A stretch of 64,000 nt of DNA from Planctomycetota bacterium (GCA_021776735.1 JAJFFH010000062.1:1-64000); one strand, 5' to 3'; shown: positions 17,956-27,096, counted from the first letter of the stretch. The notes: generated by a model not told the origin, from the letters alone. Numbers and translations are program-made.

Positions 17956-19131
17956 ATGGCTCGAACCGGTCTGCTTACGCCCGTGCGCGCCCTCGCGGGA
18001 TTCCTCGCCGCGGGGTTCTGCGCGATGGGGATCCTGGGAGGATGCCACGGCGTCCTGTTCGGCGACAAGACCTCGCAACGGGACAGGGATCTCAACAACT
18101 TCGCGGAAGCGCGCAGCCGTGCAGCGACGTACTACGACGGCAAGGACTACGTGCGCGCCGCACTCCAGTACAAGGAAGCGCTCAAGTACCGGCCGAAGCA
18201 CGTCTCCACGCGGCTCGGCTACGCCTATTCGCTGACCTACTCGAACGTGCCCAGCAACCTGATGATCGCCGAGCAGGAGTTCAAGGCGATGGGCAAGCTC
18301 AAGAAAGTCCAGAACGAGGTCAAGCGGACATACGGCATGGGGCTCAACGCTCGCGGGCTCGCTGTGCAGTACGACCGCCGGGCACGGATGAAAAGCAAGC
18401 GAGGTCTCCAAGACGAGTCGCAGCGAGACCAGAAGGCGTCGCACAAGAAAGCAGAGGCCGGCCTGCGGTACTTTGGGCAGGTAATCGAGTTCGACCGCAC
18501 GCTCGCCGGCAAGAAAATCCTGGCGCCGATGCGCGTGAGCGCCTCGCTCACACCCGACGCCCATGTCGGCATGGCGCACTGCGAAATCCTCCTCGCGAAG
18601 TTCGACCCGGAGCATCCCGCGGAGCTGAGCCGCCACCTCTCGCGCGCCCGTGCCCACATCCTCAAGTTCGCCAAGGTCGCCGAGCAGGCGCGCCGGTTCT
18701 GGAAAAAGCGCCGCGAACGCCTGCTCGTTACGGATCCGCTCCACGAGGAGGGCTCCCCGGGCGCCAAGACAATCGATCCGCGCGAAGCCAACCGGTATTC
18801 CGCGCGCATCTTCAGCACCATCCGCCAGGAATCGGAAATCCGTACCGCTCTCCTCTTGACGCTCTTGTACGTCAACCGTTACCGCGATGGCATCGACGAG
18901 GCGACCACCATCCTCGAGCTGGATCCGGAACGCCACGAAGTGCTGATGCTGCGCGGCAATGCCTACGCCTACCTCAAGCCGCCGAACTACAAGAAAGCGG
19001 TCCGGGACCTGAAGGCGTACCGCAAGACCCGCGACCTGACGAGGCTGACCGAAGACCTCATCACGGTGAACCTGCGCATCAAGCGCTTCGAGGATCTGGA
19101 AAAAAAGCAGGCCAAAAAGCGCGCGGGGTAG
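17956..19131 (+). CDS. TPR-like lipoprotein
   Basis: The protein has 391 residues from the ATG at 17956 (an upstream start at 17905 would precede the signal). The signal peptide ends in GILGGC, a lipobox. Helical repeats follow: a first TPR-like pair around YYDGKDYVRAALQYKEALKYRP, and a later set around YRDGIDEATTILELDPERHE and PNYKKAVRDLKAYRKT. The middle is highly basic. It is probably a periplasmic scaffold on a membrane. It lies 76 nt after the RqcH-type gene and is convergent with the M1-like peptidase gene. I do not recognise a specific family. Confidence 0.72.
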   Translation: MARTGLLTPVRALAGFLAAGFCAMGILGGCHGVLFGDKTSQRDRDLNNFAEARSRAATYYDGKDYVRAALQYKEALKYRPKHVSTRLGYAYSLTYSNVPSNLMIAEQEFKAMGKLKKVQNEVKRTYGMGLNARGLAVQYDRRARMKSKRGLQDESQRDQKASHKKAEAGLRYFGQVIEFDRTLAGKKILAPMRVSASLTPDAHVGMAHCEILLAKFDPEHPAELSRHLSRARAHILKFAKVAEQARRFWKKRRERLLVTDPLHEEGSPGAKTIDPREANRYSARIFSTIRQESEIRTALLLTLLYVNRYRDGIDEATTILELDPERHEVLMLRGNAYAYLKPPNYKKAVRDLKAYRKTRDLTRLTEDLITVNLRIKRFEDLEKKQAKKRAG

Positions 19132-19153
19132 CGGCCAGGCCGAGCGGTGGCGG

Positions 19154-20692
19154 CTACCCGCTATTGTTCGATACCACCGGATCCAGCCAGATACGCTCCG
19201 GATCGACGCGGACGCTCCTGGCTTCGAACCATTGATCCGGCATGAACTGGACCAGCTCGCCGTCGGCCAGCACCGGAATCGGGCTGCGCGGCCACGCCGG
19301 ATCGGAACAGGACACGCGACATCGCCGTCCGTCCCTGACGAGCGCAAGGTCCGGCAGGGACGCGCCTGAGACGTAGTAGTTCACGAGCGGCCGCAGCGTC
19401 TTGGGCAGGAGTCTTGAGAACTCGCCCAGGTCGCCGTGGCCGCGCTGCGCCCATGCGCGCAACGCACGGCGGAACCCCTTGCGGTCGCGATGGTCGAGCA
19501 ACCGGAACACAAGCGCGCCACGCCAGTACGGGACGGCCGTTCGGTCGAGATACGTCGCGTTCTCAAGCGTCGCTTCGTTAGCCACGATGGCATCGCCGCG
19601 GCGGCGCAGATCCGCCTGGCGCAGGTACGCGCGAAACAACGCTCGGCCGATCCGTCGCTCCGCGTCCGCGCCGACGATCTCGCCCGCAATCGACAGGCCC
19701 GACCATTCCGCGAGGCCCTCGCGCAACCATGTGCCGCCGCGGCCGAGCAGGGGCGTGGCGACCTTGTGGCCCCACCACCGGTGCGAAACCTCGTGCGCCA
19801 GGTGCTGAATCCAGCGCGCGCGGCCCACGGCGCCGGGCAGCGCATGGCGGCGCACAACCGCAAACGTCGAAGCGCAGTACGACGGCGCGGGGCGCAGGGC
19901 GCGGTCGATAACCAGTGTAAACGGGCTCTTGTCGTCGTCGGTGCACGCCGGGCCGAAACGCGCGGCGAGTTTTTCGTGGACGGACTTCAGGTCCGCGAGC
20001 AGCGCGCGCGGATCCGCATCGATGCCGTCGGGCAGCCACACGGTGAACCGGCCGTCGCGAACACGGTGGGCGAATCGGCCGACGACGATCGGCACGACCT
20101 GGGAATCGCGGGCGTGGAACGCACCGTCGCGCAAGCGGCCCGGCGCGAGCACCGCAAGTTCCCCGGACCCCTTGGTCGCGGCGTGGATGCGAAGCACGCT
20201 CTCGAACCGCTCGCGCAACATGCCGGGCAGCCAGAGCCCGTCCATCTGCGTGTCCACGGCTCCCGCGCGTGCGCAGCCCCACCCACCGTCCGGCTGCCAT
20301 GTGTAGCGCAGCAAGAACGTCGCCGTTCGTCCCTGACGCAGATTCGGTCGCAGCGTCAACAGCGTCGGGACCGCGGCTCCCCGCGGCGCGAAACGGCGGA
20401 CCAGGTTCTCGAATACTTCGGGGGTCGCGGAGCCGAGCAGGCCGAGTTGCGCCGGAATACGGCGGCGTCCCATCCATATCTCAAGACCCCGGAACCGGCC
20501 CGAGACCAGCAGCCGATGCGGGCCCGGGCGCAGGAGTCTCAGCGTGAGGCGGGCCTGGACGGCGAGACCGGCCGCCGTGGGTGTCACATCGGCCTCGACG
20601 CGCACGATATCGTACGTCTTGAGGCGCGCCAAGACCGCTTCCGCGGGGCCGGAGGGCGCAGCGAGCGAAATCGCGAGAATCAGGACGGCCAC
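19154..20692 (-). CDS. secreted M1-like zinc metallopeptidase
   Basis: The protein has 512 residues. The N-terminal signal is MAVLILAISLAAPSGPAEA. A beta-rich N-terminal half precedes a gluzincin catalytic domain with HEVSH at 300-304 and a WLREGLAEW segment whose Glu325 is the probable third zinc ligand. The spacing is 20 residues, against 18 in classic M1 aminopeptidases, so it is a divergent relative. GAMEN-type residues are not obvious. Two copies of the dispersed motif (19320-19332 and a variant at 20319-20331) lie in the coding region. The next gene on the plus strand starts divergently 29 nt away. Confidence 0.75.
   Translation of the reverse strand: MAVLILAISLAAPSGPAEAVLARLKTYDIVRVEADVTPTAAGLAVQARLTLRLLRPGPHRLLVSGRFRGLEIWMGRRRIPAQLGLLGSATPEVFENLVRRFAPRGAAVPTLLTLRPNLRQGRTATFLLRYTWQPDGGWGCARAGAVDTQMDGLWLPGMLRERFESVLRIHAATKGSGELAVLAPGRLRDGAFHARDSQVVPIVVGRFAHRVRDGRFTVWLPDGIDADPRALLADLKSVHEKLAARFGPACTDDDKSPFTLVIDRALRPAPSYCASTFAVVRRHALPGAVGRARWIQHLAHEVSHRWWGHKVATPLLGRGGTWLREGLAEWSGLSIAGEIVGADAERRIGRALFRAYLRQADLRRRGDAIVANEATLENATYLDRTAVPYWRGALVFRLLDHRDRKGFRRALRAWAQRGHGDLGEFSRLLPKTLRPLVNYYVSGASLPDLALVRDGRRCRVSCSDPAWPRSPIPVLADGELVQFMPDQWFEARSVRVDPERIWLDPVVSNNSG
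19320..19332 (-). repeat. dispersed motif, exact copy (inside M1-like peptidase gene)
   Basis: It is part of a 21-bp block shared exactly with 41841-41861. A two-mismatch relative with the same CCCTGACG flank lies at 20319-20331 in the same gene. Confidence 0.85.
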
Positions 20693-20721
20693 GTCCGTTT
20701 ACTTATAGTGGAGACACCGCC

Positions 20722-21795
20722 ATGTCGCGCATCGCCATTCCCTTCCTCGTTGCCCTCCTCGTGCCCGCCGGCTTTGCATTTGCCGGCCCGACCATGACCA
20801 TCGTCCTGAAGGGCGGCCAAAAGCGGACCGTAAAGCTGAAGTCGTTCGACGAAGGCGGCCTCACCTACGAGCAGGCGGACGCCGAACACACGATCGAATG
20901 GAACAAGCTGGCACCCCGGTCCGCGTACGGGGCCCGCAAGGCATTGACGCCGTTCGACGACGGGGTCAAGCGCAAGAAACTGTCGGACTTCGCGGCGGAG
21001 CGCCACATGTACCCCGAGGCGATCGAGCAACTCGAGATCGCCGTGGCTTTGGGCGGGATCGACGAGGCCGGCTACGAAAAGCGCGAGGCGGAACTGCAAA
21101 AAGCCGAGGTCGCCTACCTCCGGTTGCGAATCGACGAGCTGTTGAAGTCGAAGGCGAACCCCGAGGAGTGTCTCGCCGCGATCAAGCGCCTCAAGGAGCG
21201 CTACCCCGACCACGACGCGAACCGCGCCTACGAGGCGCAGATTCAGGCGCTTGTCGATCAGATCGCAAAGAAAAAGCAGGCCGCCCTCGCCAAGAAGGAG
21301 AAAAAGACCGTCGACAAGGCGATGGCAAAACTCCAAAAACGCGTGCAAGCGGAGAATAAAAAACGCCACAAGGCCTTCGCGACCGCCGAAACACTGTTCA
21401 AGGAGTCCGATGCGGCGATCGCCAAGCGCCAGGTCTCGCGCGTGAAAAAGAAACTCGTCGAACCCGTGGGCGCGGAGCGGTACTACAAGAAGGTGCGCAA
21501 GCACCTGCGCAACATCGCTCGCCTGGACCGCGCGGGACAGATCGTGCCGAAGGCGGAGCTGCAAAAGCAATACGACGTCATCCGCGATCGACTCGTCGAG
21601 TGCTACCTTCGCGTCGCTCGCTCGCTCATGCAGCAGCGCAACTACAAGGGCGCCGTCAAGTACGTCCGCAAGGTCCTGTACTACGACCCGATCCACGAAG
21701 AAGCCCTCGACATGGTCGAGGAAATCCGAAAAAACCGGATCACCTTCAAGGTCTCGGAACTCACCAACGCCAGGCCGCGCGTAACCGGCGGATAG
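20722..21795 (+). CDS. secreted helical-repeat protein, unknown function
   Basis: The protein has 357 residues. A cleavable signal peptide (MSRIAIPFLVALLVPAGFAFA) leads into a short beta segment (MTIVLKGGQKRTVKLKSFDEGGLTYEQ) that resembles the start of planctomycete SLA1-like domains. Long charged helices follow, with TPR-like units near the C terminus (LMQQRNYKGAVKYVRKVLYYDP). It is probably periplasmic. It starts divergently from the M1-like peptidase and may share its control region. The family is not identified. Confidence 0.7.
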   Translation: MSRIAIPFLVALLVPAGFAFAGPTMTIVLKGGQKRTVKLKSFDEGGLTYEQADAEHTIEWNKLAPRSAYGARKALTPFDDGVKRKKLSDFAAERHMYPEAIEQLEIAVALGGIDEAGYEKREAELQKAEVAYLRLRIDELLKSKANPEECLAAIKRLKERYPDHDANRAYEAQIQALVDQIAKKKQAALAKKEKKTVDKAMAKLQKRVQAENKKRHKAFATAETLFKESDAAIAKRQVSRVKKKLVEPVGAERYYKKVRKHLRNIARLDRAGQIVPKAELQKQYDVIRDRLVECYLRVARSLMQQRNYKGAVKYVRKVLYYDPIHEEALDMVEEIRKNRITFKVSELTNARPRVTGG

Positions 21796-21837
21796 CGGAA
21801 GGTGCCGACGAATCTCGCCTACGGCGACATTCGCTGA

Positions 21838-21960
21838 GAGCGGGCGCGGGCGCTGTTCCGCAGCCCGCGCGGCCCCGACAGCAAACGGACGGCGATACGT
21901 CTTCCAAGCAATCTTGGACGACCTGTTCGTCTAGGCCATTGGGGGTGCGAAGCAGCCCCC
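21838..21960. terminator. cluster of hairpins between convergent genes
   Basis: Three inverted repeats lie between the secreted repeat protein and ribD. The first is CGCGGGC/GCCCGCG (21845-21869). The second is TCCAAG/CTTGGA with a CAAT loop (21903-21918). The third is GGGGG..TGC GAA GCA..CCCCC near 21938-21962. None is followed by a clear T-run, so a bidirectional terminator role is only suggested by position. One variant of the dispersed 13-bp motif (21885-21897) lies between them. Confidence 0.4.
21885..21897 (+). repeat. dispersed motif, one-mismatch copy (intergenic)
   Basis: ACGGACGGCGATA lies within GCAAACGGACGGCGATAC, the same extended form as the copies at 16510 and 22295-22312. Confidence 0.7.
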
Positions 21961-21984
21961 GCCGGCCCCTTGGCGAAAATCCAC

Positions 21985-23079
21985 TCAGCGGGTTTTTGCC
22001 GGGACAAGCCCCTCGATCAAGAGGTCATCGCCCAACTCGGCACGGGCAACCGTGCCTAGTTCGAACGCGTTTTCGACGTGCGCTTTGCCGCGGCCGCCGA
22101 CCGGGGACGGCGCGCCCAGTCCGCCCACGATGCGCGGGGCGACGAACGCGGCAACCTGATCGACCAGATCCCGATCGAACAACGAACCAAGCAGGCCCCC
22201 TCCGCTCTCAACGAGGATGCGCCGGTGGCCACGGTCATGCAGCAAGCGCAGGAGCCGTTTGACATCGACCCGCCCGGTGCGCCCGCAGGTCAAGACATCG
22301 CCGTCCGTTTGCTTTGGCTTGCGAAATCCTTCAGGGACGGCCAACAGCGTTCGGCCGCCGTCGCGGAGAATTCTGGCCCGGGGCGGAAGGCGGCTCCGGC
22401 CGCAGACGATTACGCGTAGCGGCGAGGGGCCCCGGCCGGATCGGTTGGTCAGGGCGGGATCGTCCGCGCGGACCGTGCCCGCGCCGGTCAGAATGGCATC
22501 GACGGTCGCGCGCAGTTCGCGGTGGACCCAGCGCCGGGCGCGTTCGCCGGTGATCCAGCGTGACGATCCGGTTCGCGTGGCAATCCGGCCGTCCAGGGTC
22601 ATGGCCCACTTTGCGATGACCCACGGGCGGCGGCGCTCCAGATGCGCGCGGTACGGTTCCAATTGCCGGCGTACCAGGACCGGCTCGCGGACCTTCCTGA
22701 CCTCGACGCCGGCTTCGCGCAGGAGCCGCGGCCCCTCGCCCGCCGTGGCCGGGTTGGAATCGGACGCGGCAAAGACGACACGACGCACGCCGGCGCGAAT
22801 CAGCGCGGTCGCGCAGGGCGGCGTCTTCCCCCGGTGCGCACAGGGCTCAAGCGTGACATAGGCGGTTGCGCCACAGGCCTGACGGCCGGCCTGCTTGAGG
22901 GCGGCGACCTCGGCGTGCGCCCGTCCCCAACGTGCGTGCCAGCCTTCGCCGACAATCCCGCGGCCGTTCGCGAGGACGCAGCCAACGACGGGGTTGGGCT
23001 CAACGCGGAGCCGCCCCCGCTCGGCCAACTCCGCCGCGCGGCGCAGATAGGAAGAATCGCCGTCCATCGCCGACGACAA
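21985..23079 (-). CDS. ribD: bifunctional riboflavin biosynthesis deaminase/reductase RibD
   Basis: The protein has 364 residues. The N-terminal cytidine-deaminase-type domain shows the zinc ligands in GRAHAEVAAL and TLEPCAHRGKTPPC (about 50-90). The C-terminal reductase domain shows KWAMTLDGRIATRTGSSRWITG and ILVESGGGLLGSLF. It catalyses the second and third steps of riboflavin synthesis. No other rib gene is nearby. The C-terminal domain carries an exact copy of the dispersed motif, which encodes KQTDGDV. The start could lie a few codons further in (Met5). Confidence 0.95.
   Translation of the reverse strand: MSSAMDGDSSYLRRAAELAERGRLRVEPNPVVGCVLANGRGIVGEGWHARWGRAHAEVAALKQAGRQACGATAYVTLEPCAHRGKTPPCATALIRAGVRRVVFAASDSNPATAGEGPRLLREAGVEVRKVREPVLVRRQLEPYRAHLERRRPWVIAKWAMTLDGRIATRTGSSRWITGERARRWVHRELRATVDAILTGAGTVRADDPALTNRSGRGPSPLRVIVCGRSRLPPRARILRDGGRTLLAVPEGFRKPKQTDGDVLTCGRTGRVDVKRLLRLLHDRGHRRILVESGGGLLGSLFDRDLVDQVAAFVAPRIVGGLGAPSPVGGRGKAHVENAFELGTVARAELGDDLLIEGLVPAKTR
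22296..22308 (-). repeat. dispersed motif, exact copy (inside ribD)
   Basis: The extended form, read on the minus strand, is GCAAACGGACGGCGATGT. In ribD it encodes KQTDGDV. Confidence 0.85.
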
Positions 23080-23121
23080 TTATGCACGACCCAGAGCTGA
23101 TCAGCGTTGGGGCGCCCGGCG

Positions 23122-24435
23122 TCATCGCGCCAGAACGCCGCGCAGCGTCACCGGCGAGAAGTCGGTGATCGTCACTGCGGCAAGCTCGCCGATCAGCTCG
23201 GAGCCTCCGGGGAAGTGAACGATGTGATTGCCGCGCGTACGACCTGTGAACATCGCGGGGTCCTTCTTGCTCGGCCCCTCGACAAGCAACTCGTAGGTCC
23301 GCCCCACCATCGTCTTGTGCTTTTTGATCGAAACCGCTTCCTGTGCCTTCAGCAGATGCAGGTTTCGCGCCGCCTTGACGGGCAGCGGCACGTCGTCCTC
23401 GAGCCGGCGGGCTGCCGTGGTGGCCGGCCGTTCGGAGTAGCGGAAGATAAAGCTCTGCTGGAACCCGGCCTCGTGCAGAAGCGACACGCTCTGCTCGTGG
23501 TCCGCCTCCGTTTCGCCGGGAAAACCGACGATGAAGTCCGCGGCGACCTCGCCCGCCGGAAAACGCCGACGGAACTCGTGGACGATGTCCATGTATTCCT
23601 CGCGCGTGTATCCGCGCGCCATTCGTTTGAGCACGGTGTTACTGCCCGACTGCGGCGGAATGTGCAAGGCACCGCACAGCTTCGGCAGCTCGGCCATGTC
23701 ATCGAAGATCCGCGGGTCCATGTCGGCGGGGTGCGAGGTCACGAAGCGAAGCCGGCGAAGCCCATCGACCGCGTGGCACGCGTGCAGCAGGTGGTGCAGG
23801 TCCTCGCCTTCCGGCCGGTCCACGCCGTAGTTGTCGATGTTTTGACCGAGGAGCGTGACCTCGACGACCCCGTCCGCGACCAGTTCCTCGACCTCCCGCA
23901 CGATGCTTGCCAAAGCACGGCCCTTCTCGTCTCCACGCGTACGCGGCACGACACAAAACGTGCAGCGGTGATTGCAACCACGCGAGACCGCGATAAACGC
24001 GCGGTACTTGTCCCGGCGAACGCTGACGTCACGCTCGGGCGGCGGCCGGTCGTGGCCGACCGAAACGACCGGACCACGATGGTCACGCGCGGCAGCAGCC
24101 AGGTCGAGGATGTCGCCGAACGAGCGCGCGCCCGCCACGATATCGACATACGGAGCGCGGCGCGCGATTTCGCGGCCCATGCGCTCGGCCATGCATCCGG
24201 TTACGCCCAGCAGGACATCGGGACGTCGGCCCTTGTGCTTGCGCAATTCGCCCAAATGCGAAAAGACCTTCTCCTCGGCGTGCTCGCGCACGGCGCAGGT
24301 GTTGACCAAAATGACATCCGCATCCTCCGGAGTCTCCGCGACGCCGTAGCCCCGCCGCTTGAAGGCCGACGCCATCAACTCGCTGTCATAAACATTCATC
24401 TGGCAGCCGAAACTGATCAGATGCAGTCGCTTCAT
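23122..24435 (-). CDS. miaB: tRNA-2-methylthio-N6-isopentenyladenosine synthase MiaB
   Basis: The protein has 437 residues from MKRLHLISFGCQMNVYDSE. The UPF0004 domain has three cysteines (GCQMN, NTCAVRE, GVTGCMAE). The radical-SAM domain has the C-x3-C-x2-C motif in GCNHRCTFC. A C-terminal TRAM domain follows. MiaB methylthiolates the i6A37 base of tRNAs, using two iron-sulfur clusters. A start 18 nt further upstream is possible. The preceding gene on the same strand ends 7 nt upstream of this start. Confidence 0.95.
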   Translation of the reverse strand: MKRLHLISFGCQMNVYDSELMASAFKRRGYGVAETPEDADVILVNTCAVREHAEEKVFSHLGELRKHKGRRPDVLLGVTGCMAERMGREIARRAPYVDIVAGARSFGDILDLAAAARDHRGPVVSVGHDRPPPERDVSVRRDKYRAFIAVSRGCNHRCTFCVVPRTRGDEKGRALASIVREVEELVADGVVEVTLLGQNIDNYGVDRPEGEDLHHLLHACHAVDGLRRLRFVTSHPADMDPRIFDDMAELPKLCGALHIPPQSGSNTVLKRMARGYTREEYMDIVHEFRRRFPAGEVAADFIVGFPGETEADHEQSVSLLHEAGFQQSFIFRYSERPATTAARRLEDDVPLPVKAARNLHLLKAQEAVSIKKHKTMVGRTYELLVEGPSKKDPAMFTGRTRGNHIVHFPGGSELIGELAAVTITDFSPVTLRGVLAR

Positions 24436-24442
24436 GGCCGTA

Positions 24443-25282
24443 TCAACCGTCATGACCGCTCGCCTCCTCCTGAAGAGCCTGCCGCTCGGCCGCGGCTCGC
24501 GCGGTCAACCGGTCCAGCTCGGCGATGGTCTCCCGAACCTCCTTGGCCCGTGTCGTTCGTGCTTGCGCTTTCTTTCCGGCGACGGCCACACCCATCCGGG
24601 CGCACTCCTCCGCCTCGTCAAAGAACCCCGCCCTCAGAAACGAGCGCGCGACCTGCAGGAACCCGTGGGCCTCACCCGCGTCGGGAAACATCTTGCCGAG
24701 GAACCGCGCGAGGGCTCCGCGGGAACCGTCCGGCCACAAGTCCGTGCGAAACAGATATGCCGAGCGCAAGAGGATCCGATCCTCGGCGTACCGCGGGAGC
24801 AATTCCTCAAGCCGTCGCTCCGCGCTCGCGAAGATTTTCTTCACGCGCCGCAGCCGCTCCGGGTAGTACTCGGAGATCTCGTTGAAGAGGCGGGTGAACT
24901 CCCGCCGGCTACCCTCCCTTGGAAAGTTGCGAACCGAACGGTGCTCCTCGCGCAAGATCGCTAGTTCGTGGTAGATGCGCGAAACCCGCGAATCGTAGAG
25001 TTCCACGTCGTCCTCGTCGCCAAAACACGTCCGGGCAAAGTCGCGCAGCCGCTCCAGGCCATCGTCGATCAGATGGTCAAGCGCGCTGGTCTCGAACAGC
25101 GATCGCGTCTCGCTGACCGAGAGGCGAAGATTTTCGCGCGTCTTGCCGGACTTCTTCACGTACGCCGCGACGCGCTCCTCGTAGGCGCGGTGAATCTCCG
25201 TGAACGTGCGCCGACAAAGGTAGTGCGCGCGCACCATCCCCCAAGCAAGGCCGCGGCGACGCGATTCACGTCCTCGGGCCAC
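24443..25282 (-). CDS. hypothetical helical protein downstream of rplQ
   Basis: The protein has 279 residues. It is rich in Arg and Glu and predicted almost wholly helical, with a possible TPR-like pair near 215-245 (RSFLRAGFFDEAEECARMGVA). There is no signal peptide or membrane segment, so it is probably cytoplasmic. The GTG start at 25282 overlaps the TAG stop of the 34-codon membrane ORF as TAGTG, suggesting coupled translation. A later start at 25237 (MVRAHYLCRRTF) is also possible. It ends just before miaB. I do not recognise its function. Confidence 0.7.
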   Translation of the reverse strand: MARGRESRRRGLAWGMVRAHYLCRRTFTEIHRAYEERVAAYVKKSGKTRENLRLSVSETRSLFETSALDHLIDDGLERLRDFARTCFGDEDDVELYDSRVSRIYHELAILREEHRSVRNFPREGSRREFTRLFNEISEYYPERLRRVKKIFASAERRLEELLPRYAEDRILLRSAYLFRTDLWPDGSRGALARFLGKMFPDAGEAHGFLQVARSFLRAGFFDEAEECARMGVAVAGKKAQARTTRAKEVRETIAELDRLTARAAAERQALQEEASGHDG

Positions 25283-25386
25283 TACCGGTCCTCGGGTTCG
25301 CGCGGCGCGCGGGCCGCCAGCCGGTCAACGAGATGAAGGAGGGCGAAGAACGCGGCAAGGTAGAGAACGACACCGAGCCACGGCAT
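25282..25386 (-). CDS. 34-residue single-helix membrane miniprotein
   Basis: It reads MPWLGVVLYLAAFFALLHLV and then a short Arg/Glu-rich tail: one transmembrane helix plus a charged cytoplasmic end. It starts 31 nt after rplQ and its stop overlaps the next GTG start. Position and hydrophobic pattern support it being real, but no homologue is known to me and the Shine-Dalgarno is weak. Confidence 0.5.
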   Translation of the reverse strand: MPWLGVVLYLAAFFALLHLVDRLAARAPREPEDR

Positions 25387-25417
25387 GGATCCGTTTCGGA
25401 CTCGTGGTCGCGGCGCC

Positions 25418-25870
25418 CTACTCGGCCGCCGCAGCCTCCACGGTTTCCTCGCCAGACTCCGCACCGGTGGACTCGTCCACAAGCATGAAGACCGCGAGCG
25501 GCGCCTTGTCGCCGAGGCGACTGGTTCCCGTACGCAGGATTCGCGTGTACCCGCCAGGTCGATCCGCGGCCGCCGGCGCCACCGCGCCAAACAGCCGGCG
25601 GACAGCAGCCTTGTCCGGCATGAGTTGCGCCGCACGGCGCACCGCATGCAGATGTGCGGCAATGCCATCGGGGGTTCCGTCGGCCTTGGCCGCGATGCCC
25701 TTCCGCGCGATCGTGATCAGCTTCTCCGCGAACGGGCGGAACGCCTTCGCCTTGGCGATCGTGGTCGTCACCATCCCGTGCTCGAACAGCGAGGCCACGA
25801 GGTTACGGCGCATCGCGCGCTTGTGGGAGGGCGAGACCTTTAGTTGGCCTCGACGCTTTCGGTGTCTCAT
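25418..25870 (-). CDS. rplQ: 50S ribosomal protein bL17
   Basis: The protein has 150 residues. The N terminus (MRHRKRRGQLKVSPSHKRAMRRNLVASLFEHG) and the core (GGYTRILRTGTSRLGDKAPLAVFMLV) match L17. It has a short acidic/alanine C-terminal extension (GAESGEETVEAAAAE). It is a 50S protein near the exit tunnel and follows rpoA as in the alpha operon. Confidence 0.97.
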   Translation of the reverse strand: MRHRKRRGQLKVSPSHKRAMRRNLVASLFEHGMVTTTIAKAKAFRPFAEKLITIARKGIAAKADGTPDGIAAHLHAVRRAAQLMPDKAAVRRLFGAVAPAAADRPGGYTRILRTGTSRLGDKAPLAVFMLVDESTGAESGEETVEAAAAE

Positions 25871-25903
25871 GACGCCTCGTTCTTGTCCGTTCGCTTCGCG
25901 CCG

Positions 25904-26917
25904 CTAGTCCTGGCCCATGAGCGCCTCGATGTCCATGTCGAGGTGCAGGTTGCGATTCCTGAGCCTCAGCTCGACCTCGCGCAGCGATGTCTTGCCGAAG
26001 TTCTTCATCGTCAAAAGGTCCGCTTCCGCCAGCCGAACCAGATCGCCAATCGTGCGGATGTTCTCCGACTCCAGGCAGTTGCTCGCTCGAACAGAAAGGT
26101 CCAGGGCGGAGATCGGCTGCCCGAGCTGATCCTTTAGCCCGACGTCCACGCCGGTCTCGGTCGGCTCCGGCAGCGTGATCGGCTCCTCGACCCGCGGCGT
26201 GGTCGCAAGCTCGGCACCCGGCGTTCCGTATTGGACGAACGGGTTCAAGTGCTTGCGATAAATCTTGCTGGCTTCGACGAGCGCGTCGGAAGGAGTCACC
26301 GTGCCGTCGGTCCAGATCTCGAGGATCAACTTGTCGTAGTTCGTGCGCTTGCCGACACGCGTGTTCTCGATTCGATATCGCACGCGGTGCACGGGCGAGA
26401 AGATCGAGTCGATCGCGATCAGACCGAGCTCCTGCTCCTCGTGCGTGTTCTCTTCAGCGGTCACATATCCGCGACCGCGAGTCGCGGTCAGCTCGCACTC
26501 GAACTCGGCGTCCTCGGCCAACGTGGCGATGTGCAACTCGGGGTTGATGACCTCGGCACCGGGGTCGCAGACGACATCCGCACCGGTGACGGCACCCTTC
26601 GTGTTGCGCGCGATCCGCAGCGTGACCGGACCCTCGCGATGGAGGCGTACCAGCAGCTTCTTCAGATTGAGAATGACATCCGGGATGTCCTCGACAAGAT
26701 GCGGCAGCGCTGTGAACTCGTGCCGGACGCCGCTGAGCTTGAGATGGGTCACGGCGGACCCCTCGATGGACGAGAGCAGGACTCGTCGCAGACCGTTGCC
26801 GATCGTGGTTCCAAAGCCACGCTCGAACGGTTCTGCCACGAAACGACCGAACGTGTCCTTGCTCTCCTCGGCGACGACACGGGTCGGAAGCTCCAGATTC
26901 CTCCAACGGATTCGCAT
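25904..26917 (-). CDS. rpoA: DNA-directed RNA polymerase subunit alpha
   Basis: The protein has 337 residues. The N-terminal dimerisation/assembly domain (about 1-235) includes EPFERGFGTTIGNGLRRVLLSS. A linker follows, then the C-terminal DNA/activator-binding domain with LDLSVRASNCLESENIRTIGDLV. It dimerises and seeds assembly of beta and beta-prime. rpsD, which often lies directly upstream, is missing; a 179-nt gap separates rpoA from rpsK and holds a possible promoter and a GC hairpin near the start (26935-26951). Confidence 0.98.
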   Translation of the reverse strand: MRIRWRNLELPTRVVAEESKDTFGRFVAEPFERGFGTTIGNGLRRVLLSSIEGSAVTHLKLSGVRHEFTALPHLVEDIPDVILNLKKLLVRLHREGPVTLRIARNTKGAVTGADVVCDPGAEVINPELHIATLAEDAEFECELTATRGRGYVTAEENTHEEQELGLIAIDSIFSPVHRVRYRIENTRVGKRTNYDKLILEIWTDGTVTPSDALVEASKIYRKHLNPFVQYGTPGAELATTPRVEEPITLPEPTETGVDVGLKDQLGQPISALDLSVRASNCLESENIRTIGDLVRLAEADLLTMKNFGKTSLREVELRLRNRNLHLDMDIEALMGQD

Positions 26918-27046
26918 GGGCGACCCTTCCTTTTCCCCCTCTCAGCGGGGGCGACGTTCCACGACTTCCAGAGCCTCGGCTTGCCGGCCGCGTCCGTAGG
27001 GCAAATGCCGTACCGGACGGTCCCGGCCGGCACCGGGAAACCCCAG

Positions 27047-27074
27047 AGTATAGACCCTGACCAAAACTTCGGAA
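27047..27074 (-). promoter_or_regulatory. possible internal promoter upstream of rpoA
   Basis: The minus strand has TATACT (27052-27047), preceded at 16 nt by TTCCGA (3 of 6 consensus matches). It lies in the gap left by the absent rpsD and would let rpoA-rplQ be transcribed separately. The weak -35 keeps confidence low. Confidence 0.3.
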
Positions 27075-27096
27075 CTCGCAACCAGACGGACCGGGA

